From: Geobacter sp.
GTDB taxonomy: Bacteria; Desulfobacterota; Desulfuromonadia; Geobacterales; Geobacteraceae
Assembly (NCBI GenBank): GCA_003490025.1
Contig: DNJC01000051.1
Coordinates: 1 to 46,406 of the forward strand
Direction of reading: 5' to 3'
DNA: 46,406 nucleotides
Below are positions 25,401 through 32,039 of this stretch, one piece after another. Position 1 is the stretch's first letter, and each line of letters opens with the position of its first letter. Below the pieces are notes generated by a model. The model was not told where the DNA came from. It did no database searches and saw nothing but the letters and a program-made list of their open reading frames with translations. The translations under genes and the position numbers were made by a program.

Positions 25401-28400
25401 GAAGGCGACGCTTTCAGCGGCTCGCTGTCGAGGGCGCCGGGAGAGAACGCCGGAGATCACGCCATCACCCAGGGAACGCTGGCGCTCTCCACCAACTACG
25501 CCGTGACCTTCACCGGCGCCAACCTGAAGATCAACTCCAAGCAGATCAACGTGACCGCGGACGGTAAGGAAAAGACCTATGGCGACGCCGATCCTGCCCT
25601 TAGCTATAGCTTCAGTCCCGCTCTTGTCGAGAGCGACGCCTTCAGCGGGTCGCTATCGCGGGTGGCAGGGGAGAACATCGGCGATCGTGCCATCAGCCAG
25701 GGGACGCTGGCGATCTCCAGCAACTACGCGGTGACCTTTACCGGCGCCAACCTGAAGATCAACCCGAAACAGATTGCGGTCATCGCGGACGGCAAGGAAA
25801 AGACCTATGGCGACGCCGATCCTGCCCTTAGCTACAGCTTCAGCCCAGCTCTGGTGGGGAGCGACGCCTTCAGCGGATCGCTATCGCGGGTGGCAGGCGA
25901 GAACATCGGCGATCATGCCATCAGCCAGGGGACGCTGGCGATCTCTAGCAACTACGCGGTGACCTTCACCGGCGCCAACCTGAAGATCAACCCGAAACAG
26001 ATTGCGGTGACCGCGGACGGCAAGGTAAAGACCTACGGCGACGCCGACCCCGCCCTTAGCTACAGCTTCAGCCCCGCCTTGGTGGGGAGCGACGCCTTCA
26101 GCGGATCGCTATCGCGGGTGGCAGGCGAGAACATCGGCGATCATGCCATCAGCCAGGGGACGCTGGCGATCTCCAGCAACTACGCCGTGACCTTTACCGG
26201 CGGCAACCTGAAGATCAACCCGAAGCAGATTGCGGTCACCGCGGACGGCAAGGTAAAGACCTACGGCGATGCCGACCCAGCCCTTAGCTACAGCTTCAGC
26301 CCCCCTCTGGTGGGGAGCGACGCTTTCAGCGGCTCGCTGTCGCGGGTGGCGGGAGAGAATGTCGGCGATCACGCCATCAGCCAGGGGACGCTGGCGCTGT
26401 CGAGCAACTACGCGGTGACCTTCACCGGCGCCAACCTGAAGATCAACCCGAAACAGATTGCAGTCACCGCGGACGGCAAGGAAAAGACATACGGCGACGC
26501 CGACCCAGCCCTTAGCTACAGCTTCAGCCCCGCGCTTGTCGGGAGCGACGCCTTCAGCGGCTCGCTGTCGAGGGCGCCGGGGGAGAACGCCGGAGATCAC
26601 GCCATCACCCAGGGAACGCTGGCGCTCTCCAGCAACTACGCCCTGACCTTCACCGGCGCCAACCTGAAGATCAACCCGAAGCAGATTGCAGTCACCGCGG
26701 ACGGCAAGGAAAAGACCTATGGCGACGCCGACCCCGCCTTTAGCTACAGCTTCAGCCCCGCGCTTGTCGGGAGCGACGCTTTCAGCGGCTCGCTGTCGAG
26801 GGCGCCGGGAGAGAATGTCGGAGATCATGCCATCAGCCAGGGGACTCTGGCGATCTCCAGCAACTACGCCGTAACATTCACCGGCGCCAACCTGAAGATC
26901 AACCCGAAGCAGATTGCGGTCACCGCGGACGGTAAGGAAAAGACCTATGGCGACGCCGATCCACTCCTTAGCTACAGCTTCAGCCCCGCATTGGTCGGTT
27001 CGGACAGCTTCAGCGGCTCGCTGCAACGCCTTTCTGGCGAGAGTGTTGCGGCAAGTCCCTACGCGATAAACCGTGGCACCTTGGCCTTAAACAGCAACTA
27101 TTCGCTCACCTTCCAGGGAGCGCTGTTCAGGATAAACAGGAAGGGCGCCACGATCAGCGCGGTCATCGCCGCCAAGACCTACGGCCAGCCCGACCCTGTT
27201 CTCTCCTCGCAGGAAACCGGCATACTCCCGGGCGACCTGGCCCCCGGGAAGATCGCCTTTGGGACCGTCCGTGACCTAGGTGAGAACGCGGGACGCTATC
27301 CGCTTCGGCCAACCGTTGGTGACAACGGTACCGGACTTCTCGACAACTACACAGTAGAACTCCAGGAGGGGACCTTCACCATCAACAGGGCATCACTGGT
27401 TATCACGGCGGCTGACAAAACTAAAATGGTGGGGGGGGCTAATCCGGAATTGACCGCGCTCTTCGCCGGGTTCGCCGGCCTCGACACCCCTGCGTCCCTG
27501 GGCGGCGTCCCGTCCCTCAGCACCGATGCGGATACGAACAGCCCCAAGGGAAGCTACATCATCAGGGCCGCCATCGGCTCTATAACCAGCACCAACTATG
27601 ACTACACGTTCGTCAACGGTCTCCTCACGATAACAGGCTGCCTGCAGCAGAGCATCACATTCAACCCCCTGCGCCCCAAGACCTTCGGCGACGGCGATTT
27701 CGATCCCGGCGCCACCGCCTCAAGCGGTCTCCCGGTCAGCTACGCCAGTTCGGACGCGGCCATCGCCCGTGTCGTGGACGGCAAGATCAGGGTGGTCGCG
27801 CCGGGAAGCGGCACCATCACCGCATCGCAGCCTGGCAACGATGAATATGCGGCGGCCGAGGAGGTCCCGAGAACCCTCATCGTCAACCCGCCCCCCTGGA
27901 ACGGCCTCGGGTTCGACGGGGTCAACGATCTGATGCAGGCGGGGGACGCGCCGCACCTTGCTTTCGGCAGTAAAAACGGGTTCACCGTAGAGGCGTGGCT
28001 GCGTCTGGACGGGGCGCAGCCGGACGGGACCGGGCTCGTTTCCAAGGGAGAGGCGGTTACGGAGTGGAACGGGTACCAGCTGGTCCTCCACCGGGACAGG
28101 ATCGCCGCGGAGATAGGGACGGGCGGCTCGAGTGTCGGCGTCGCCGAGGGACTGGTGGGAACTGCCAGCCTGAACGACGGTAGCTGGCACCACGTGGTGC
28201 TTGCCGTGGACCGGATCGGAGCAGTCGCAACCCTCTACCTGGACGGCAGGGTAGAGGCCCGAGTTACCCACCCTGCCCTGACCGGGAGCCCGGATAACGT
28301 GGAACCGCTGCGGGTGGGGACGGATACGAGTGGCTCCCGCTTCTTCAAGGGAGAGATGGACGAGATCAGGCTCTGGTCGAGCGCGCGCAGCGAGGATCAG

Positions 28401-30893
28401 ATACGGACCCAGGTGTCGCAGATCCTTGACCCGGCTGACGAGCCGCAACTGGTGGCCTATTTCCACCTGGACGAAGGGGACGTGGGGTTGGACAACGCGG
28501 CCTTTTCCAAGACCCCCGAAAGGACGGCCCACGCAGGCGACGGCGCCTTGCAGGGATTCGCCCTCTCCGGCGCCGCTTCCAACTGGATCCGCTCGGGGGC
28601 ATTCCTGCCGCTTCTGGAGACCACACCGGTGGTATCGATATCCCCCACTGCCGCAACGGCCGGAGGGGTGGTCTATCCGAACTACTATCCGCCGACCGAC
28701 GTCGGCCTTTGCTGGGGGACATCCCCCGGGCCGGGTCTTGCCGGCGACTGCAGCCACTCGGGGAGCGGCGTCGGACTCTTTGCCGGGGCGATCACCGGCC
28801 TTGCACCCGGAGCGACATATTACCTGAGGGCCTTTGCCGTCAACGTCATGGGAACCGCCTACGGCAACGAAATCGTCTTCCAGGCGTCGAGGCAGGACCA
28901 GAGGATCGACATCGGCAGCATCACGGACAAGACCTACGGGGACGCCGGATTCTCTCCTGGCGGCAGTTCCACCAGCGGCCTTCCGGTGACCTACACCAGC
29001 TCGAATCCGGAGGTCGCCATAGTGGTCAACGGGGAAATCCGGATAACCGGGTCGGGAAGCACGGTCATCACGGCGTCGCAAGGGGGGAACCTGACCTATA
29101 ACCCCGCTGAGGACGTTTCTGTCCCGTTTAACGTGGCAAAGGCGCCCCTGCGCGTCATCGCAGAGAACAAATCCCGCAGCTACCTGACGCCGAACCCGGA
29201 ACTGACCTTTGTCTACCAGGGGTTCGTGAACGGGGAGCAGGCGTCGGTGCTTTCCGGGACCCCTCTCCTCAGCACGTCCGCATCTCTGCCAAGCCCAGTC
29301 GGGGATTATGATATCGTGGCTGCAGCTGGAACCCTTGCGGCCCGCAACTACACCTTCGTGCCGGTGAACGGTACCCTCAGCGTCCTCAAGTCGTGCCAGG
29401 AGATAACCTTCCCGGCAATACCGGAGCGGACCTTCGGAGATCCTCCCTTCGAGATAGTCGCTTCCGCCTGCAGCGGTCTCGCCTTGAGCTTCACCAGTTC
29501 CAACCCCGACGTCGCCCGGGTGAACGGTAACGTCGTCACCATAACCGGTGCCGGGAGTGCCGTGATAACCACCACACAGCCGGGTACGGGCAACCTGGAA
29601 GGCGCTTCCGAAAGGTCCCAGACCATCGTCGTGCACAGGAGCGGGCAGGGGATCACCTTCTCTTCGCTGGCCCAGAAGGCGCTCGGCGATCCTCCCTTCA
29701 CCCTGAGCGCCAACGCCACCAGCGGCCTCCAGGTCAGCTATCTCAGCTCGGACCCCGGCGTTGCCGTGGTCAGCGGCAATACGGTCACCATCGTCGGCGC
29801 CGGGACCACGGTGATAACCGCCGTTCAGCCAGGGGACGGCAACTACAACGCCGCCATCCCCGCGGCGCAGCCTCTTACCGTTGCCCAGGAGGGAATCCCG
29901 CCGCTTCTCTTCCTTTCCACGCTCCCCTCCGGCGTCGTGACCTCCAACCCCGTCCTCAACATCATGGGAGAGGCGAGCGACGCCTCCGGTATCGCGACGC
30001 TCACCGTGAACGGCGCCGACCTGACCGGCCGACTGCCGCTGTTCAGCACTGCGGTTGCGCTCGCCTCCGGAGCCAACTCCGTTACGGTGGCGGCAACCGA
30101 CAGGGCGGGAAACAGGACAACGCAGACCCTCGACATCACGCTCGATGCACTGGGACCGACGGTGGCCCTGGAAACTCCCGCCGACAACAGCGTCGCGGAC
30201 CTTTCCTTCTTCACAGTGTCGGGCTCGGTCACGCCGGGGAGCGCGGTCACCATGTGGGTAAACGGAGGGGCGCCACAGCTTCTTTTTGAGAGCGGCGGGC
30301 GATTCGATGGTACCGGCTACCTGCAGGAAGGGGTCAACACGGTCGAGTTCAATGCGGAACTTTCCGGGCGGAGCTCCAGGACCAAGCGCAGCGTGATGCT
30401 CTCCTCCGGGGGGCCGGACGTAGCCATCACCTACCCGCCCGAGGACCTGCGGACCGAGCTGCAGGAGATGACCATTCGCGGCACAAGCGGCGTTGGGGTG
30501 GGAGGGAGCATCCTCCTGGAAGTCGACGGAACCGTCTTCACTGCAGAACTTGCGGGTGGGCTCTTCCAGCAGCGGATCCCGCTGACGCGAACCGGGGAGA
30601 TCCGTATAGCGGCGAAGGCGACGAACGGCAGCGGCCGGTCCAGCATCGCCCGAAGGAACATTATCAAGGTCGAGAAGGTCCTTGGGGACTTAGGAGGCGA
30701 CGGTACCGTCGATATCGAGGATGCCTCTGTCCTCTTGAGGATCTCGCTGGGTCTGGAGCCCGCGAATGAACAGTCGCTGGCGCACGGGGACCTGGCACCC
30801 TTGGTGAACGGGGTGCCCCAGCCTGACGGCAAGATAGACGTAGGGGACGTCTTGGTCCTTCTGCGCAGGATCGTCGGGCTGGTGCGTTTCTAG
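22434..30893 (+). CDS. Giant secreted repeat protein: delta-60, MBG-like, LamG, Ig-like and dockerin-like domains
   Basis: 2819 residues. The start lies one base after the PilY1-like stop with AGGAG seven bases upstream, so the two are cotranscribed. A signal peptide covers residues 1-24. Residues ~35-810 hold about a dozen delta-60 type repeats (VNALALQADGSIVAGGDF pattern, each with LARI/DGSLD elements). Residues 886-1571 are nine MBG-like repeats of 76 residues, followed by two diverged ones. Then come an Ig-like domain, a LamG/concanavalin-like lectin domain (~1825-2010), a Fn3-like segment, more MBG/Ig-like units, and three Ig-like domains near 2500-2740. The C-terminus has two Ca-binding loops of dockerin type (GDLGGDGTVD and PDGKIDVGD). 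The protein is probably an extracellular or surface adhesin. Its transport route is unknown, since no LPXTG, RTX or autotransporter end is seen. Confidence 0.85.
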   Translation: MKRVTLTTLFLALLAFMPLPGQAAALNPLLDGFAIHSLGSVEISGIGVNAVAVQPWNAKIVIGGEFTISRDDPPFTWTNLARINPDGTLDTSFKPPQLDGAVRALAIQPDQANPELGLIIAGGSFGHSGIETRNGLARFRSADGSLDDFAPATTPNPVQINAIALQGDGASIVVGGSFSEIATGVPSPNLARITVAAVDPGAASWNYTASLDGEVKAVLLRNGSILVGGSFQSPRALVAKLTANGSLDPLFQDGFITSSPGKTVAALAVQADGKVIVAGEFEGVWGGGARQTFLARLNRDGSHDSSFDPKPDRIVNALALQADGSIVAGGDFTNLDASLRSRLARIKVSGALDPDYAPEADAVVTSLALQPDGKLLAGGGFAHAGGEPRTRLARFYPYGALDDDIAGKAVFDDMVMAVSQQPTGFTNVGGLFWQVQGDDVMYLTRLTEEFKRDPAFTTALGLDGQVNAMLPLPRGEQMIGGWFWAPQPLVLRLDASGDPGGNAEITSYNGNLQSYLSSFNVLSLTPLARKTLLPNGTELADGMTYVTGDFPGDPEPYKYLFRVGEYGTRDESFLPDPVQWQPYSLVVQPDNKILVGGGSGGWPEPGKILRLKTDGGLDFDFTPVPLVGKVLALMADNDDGVIAGGEFKSTITRDGVTWDRNVLRFRNNGTVDDSFNVEAFYSLGGYTSAVYSIIPQTDGSMMIYGVFDKVRDSSGNVYDRDNVARIKPNGEIDADFDLGEFTYNFGSPLNNVNTMMMQPDGKIIIGGDFIGFNGTARKKLVRVANGWAGEELSVSADGKAVTWRRSGTSQALWQVRFEHSMDPDAVDWPSLGNATLVDGVWRLEGLDLKDYGYVRARGYTSGAFNAVSSLVESVRFYYVEPQKTVVTVTADGKAKNYADPDPALTYSYSPALTAGDSFTGTLSRLPGESAGTYAIQQGTLALNENYEIHFTGADLVIDPKQVAVTADGKEKTYGDADPAFTYSFSPALVEGDAFSGSLSRAPGENAGDHAITQGTLALSTNYAVTFTGANLKINSKQINVTADGKEKTYGDADPALSYSFSPALVESDAFSGSLSRVAGENIGDRAISQGTLAISSNYAVTFTGANLKINPKQIAVIADGKEKTYGDADPALSYSFSPALVGSDAFSGSLSRVAGENIGDHAISQGTLAISSNYAVTFTGANLKINPKQIAVTADGKVKTYGDADPALSYSFSPALVGSDAFSGSLSRVAGENIGDHAISQGTLAISSNYAVTFTGGNLKINPKQIAVTADGKVKTYGDADPALSYSFSPPLVGSDAFSGSLSRVAGENVGDHAISQGTLALSSNYAVTFTGANLKINPKQIAVTADGKEKTYGDADPALSYSFSPALVGSDAFSGSLSRAPGENAGDHAITQGTLALSSNYALTFTGANLKINPKQIAVTADGKEKTYGDADPAFSYSFSPALVGSDAFSGSLSRAPGENVGDHAISQGTLAISSNYAVTFTGANLKINPKQIAVTADGKEKTYGDADPLLSYSFSPALVGSDSFSGSLQRLSGESVAASPYAINRGTLALNSNYSLTFQGALFRINRKGATISAVIAAKTYGQPDPVLSSQETGILPGDLAPGKIAFGTVRDLGENAGRYPLRPTVGDNGTGLLDNYTVELQEGTFTINRASLVITAADKTKMVGGANPELTALFAGFAGLDTPASLGGVPSLSTDADTNSPKGSYIIRAAIGSITSTNYDYTFVNGLLTITGCLQQSITFNPLRPKTFGDGDFDPGATASSGLPVSYASSDAAIARVVDGKIRVVAPGSGTITASQPGNDEYAAAEEVPRTLIVNPPPWNGLGFDGVNDLMQAGDAPHLAFGSKNGFTVEAWLRLDGAQPDGTGLVSKGEAVTEWNGYQLVLHRDRIAAEIGTGGSSVGVAEGLVGTASLNDGSWHHVVLAVDRIGAVATLYLDGRVEARVTHPALTGSPDNVEPLRVGTDTSGSRFFKGEMDEIRLWSSARSEDQIRTQVSQILDPADEPQLVAYFHLDEGDVGLDNAAFSKTPERTAHAGDGALQGFALSGAASNWIRSGAFLPLLETTPVVSISPTAATAGGVVYPNYYPPTDVGLCWGTSPGPGLAGDCSHSGSGVGLFAGAITGLAPGATYYLRAFAVNVMGTAYGNEIVFQASRQDQRIDIGSITDKTYGDAGFSPGGSSTSGLPVTYTSSNPEVAIVVNGEIRITGSGSTVITASQGGNLTYNPAEDVSVPFNVAKAPLRVIAENKSRSYLTPNPELTFVYQGFVNGEQASVLSGTPLLSTSASLPSPVGDYDIVAAAGTLAARNYTFVPVNGTLSVLKSCQEITFPAIPERTFGDPPFEIVASACSGLALSFTSSNPDVARVNGNVVTITGAGSAVITTTQPGTGNLEGASERSQTIVVHRSGQGITFSSLAQKALGDPPFTLSANATSGLQVSYLSSDPGVAVVSGNTVTIVGAGTTVITAVQPGDGNYNAAIPAAQPLTVAQEGIPPLLFLSTLPSGVVTSNPVLNIMGEASDASGIATLTVNGADLTGRLPLFSTAVALASGANSVTVAATDRAGNRTTQTLDITLDALGPTVALETPADNSVADLSFFTVSGSVTPGSAVTMWVNGGAPQLLFESGGRFDGTGYLQEGVNTVEFNAELSGRSSRTKRSVMLSSGGPDVAITYPPEDLRTELQEMTIRGTSGVGVGGSILLEVDGTVFTAELAGGLFQQRIPLTRTGEIRIAAKATNGSGRSSIARRNIIKVEKVLGDLGGDGTVDIEDASVLLRISLGLEPANEQSLAHGDLAPLVNGVPQPDGKIDVGDVLVLLRRIVGLVRF
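25089..27146 (+). repeat. Nine tandem 228-base repeats encoding MBG-like domains
   Basis: Units start at 25089, 25317, 25545, 25773, 26001, 26229, 26457, 26685 and 26913. The last unit has 234 bases. Each encodes 76 residues with TADGKEKTYGDADPA, FSGSLSR, SQGTLA and NYAVTFTGANLKIN. The first and last are diverged. The seven middle ones are nearly identical in DNA as well as protein, so they probably arose by recent amplification or are kept alike by gene conversion. This stretch is prone to copy-number change and to assembly collapse. Confidence 0.95.
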
Positions 30894-30894
30894 A

Positions 30895-31053
30895 TTATTT
30901 TTTCGCAATGCGGCGGGGCCGAACAACCTCGCAGCCGTTTCCGTTTCTTTCGAAGAACCTCGCTTTAAGCCGACCCCACTTCAAACGTTCCTTTCGGGAT
31001 TCCTCTCCCGCCTCCGACAAAACGGCAGTGAAGTCGCGCGGATCTCTGACCAT
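30895..31053 (-). CDS. Possible small ORF in gap, 52 residues, doubtful
   Basis: The 349-base gap after the giant gene has an open minus-strand frame from ATG 31053, preceded by GGAAGAG at about six bases. It encodes a basic, charged peptide (starting MVRDPRDFTAVLSEAG) that ends three bases from the giant gene's stop. The third-position GC bias is weak and there is no recognised family. Apart from this, and a plus-strand frame of similar length, the gap holds the sigma-28-like promoter listed separately. It could be a small convergent gene or chance. Confidence 0.25.
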   Translation of the reverse strand: MVRDPRDFTAVLSEAGEESRKERLKWGRLKARFFERNGNGCEVVRPRRIAKK

Positions 31054-31190
31054 GAGGGTCTCTTCCGGCGCAACTCGCTCCCTGCGTTTTCACCGGATGC
31101 TCCTCCCTCTCGTACTGCCGACCCGGCTCCCGTCTTTCCTCAGATCGAAATCTGAACCACGCAATCCCCTTGAGCCCCTAAATTTATAAT

Positions 31191-31217
31191 TAAGAAAAGA
31201 AACGGACATGTCGATAA
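31191..31217 (+). promoter_or_regulatory. Sigma-28 (FliA)-like promoter
   Basis: TAAGAAAA, eleven bases, then GTCGATAA. The flagellar sigma factor consensus is TAAAGTTT-N11-GCCGATAA. The -10-like half matches 7 of 8 positions and the spacing is exact. Transcription would start near 31224, leaving a short leader before the GGAGG at 31233. It fits a promoter for the receptor and chemoreceptor genes that follow. A TATAAT at 31185 lacks a -35 partner. Confidence 0.65.
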
Positions 31218-31242
31218 ATATGAAAAAAACTTGGAGGTACTC

Positions 31243-32004
31243 ATGAAACTTCATGCAAAAGCAACCTTATTTTTCTTTGGAACCATGCTTCTCCTGGCTG
31301 CAAGCGCCTTCGCGGAGGACATCAAGGTGGGCGGCGGGGGAGCATCCATGAGTGCAGTATTCACTCCGGTCAAGGCTCCTTTCGATAAGGCGACCGGCGA
31401 CACCCTCGTGGTTCTGCAGTCGAGTCCCAAAGACGGTCTCATCGACCTGGTGAAGGGGAAGGTGGACCTGGCCACCGCCGCGGTGCCCCTCGATTCAATG
31501 ATCTCGGGAGCGGAGAAGGAAGGGGTGAAAATCAACAGGGGGAGCCTCGTGGTCCAGGAGATAGGCGCCAACCGCACCGCCATCTTCGTCCATCCCTCGA
31601 ACAAGGTGTCGAAGCTCTCCAAGGAGCAACTCAAGGGACTCTTCACCGGCAAGATCCTCAACTGGAAGGAGGTCGGCGGCGATGACAAGGATGTCATCGT
31701 GGTCTGGGGAAAGGGTACTCCGGGGCAGAACGCGCAGTTTATCAGGGAGATGCTGGACGGCGCGGAACTCGCCAAGGACGTGCTCGACACCACCAACTAC
31801 GCGAAAATAAAAGAGAGCGTTGCCGCCACTCCGGAAGCTGTCGGCATCGACCCCTTCGGTCTTGCCGATGCGTCGGTGAAGGTGGTGGAAACTCCGGCGA
31901 TGACCAGCCCCATCCTTGCGGTCACCGTCGGCAAACCGTCTGCCAAGGTGCAGCATCTGCTCGACTACATTAAGGGCGAGGGGAGCAGATACCTGAAGAA
32001 ATAA
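31243..32004 (+). CDS. PstS-like periplasmic substrate-binding protein
   Basis: 253 residues from ATG 31243, with GGAGG five bases upstream. A signal peptide ends at residue 24 (AASAFA before EDI). The mature part follows the phosphate-binding PBP-like fold: KVGGGGASMSAVF at the start, VDLATAAVPLD, NRTAIFVHPSN, LSKEQLKGLFTGKILNWKEVGG and a GTPGQNAQFIREML segment. These are typical of PstS-like and related anion receptors. No ABC transporter genes follow. Instead a chemoreceptor gene starts 36 bases downstream, so this protein may present its ligand to that receptor. The ligand cannot be read from the sequence. Confidence 0.85.
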   Translation: MKLHAKATLFFFGTMLLLAASAFAEDIKVGGGGASMSAVFTPVKAPFDKATGDTLVVLQSSPKDGLIDLVKGKVDLATAAVPLDSMISGAEKEGVKINRGSLVVQEIGANRTAIFVHPSNKVSKLSKEQLKGLFTGKILNWKEVGGDDKDVIVVWGKGTPGQNAQFIREMLDGAELAKDVLDTTNYAKIKESVAATPEAVGIDPFGLADASVKVVETPAMTSPILAVTVGKPSAKVQHLLDYIKGEGSRYLKK

Positions 32005-32039
32005 ACTCCTCGGCATCTGATCGGGAAGGTGGTGTTTTT

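Noticed and set aside
26109..27026. Minus-strand repeat-containing open frame opposite the MBG-like array
   Set aside because: It simply mirrors the 228-base repeats; the plus-strand domains are recognisable and the minus one is not.
25089..27146. CRISPR-like array
   Set aside because: The 228-base units are directly adjacent with no spacers and are in frame within one protein.
30908..31189. Plus-strand 93-codon frame after the giant gene
   Set aside because: No SD, Ser/Arg/Pro-rich composition, and it runs into the promoter region of the next gene.
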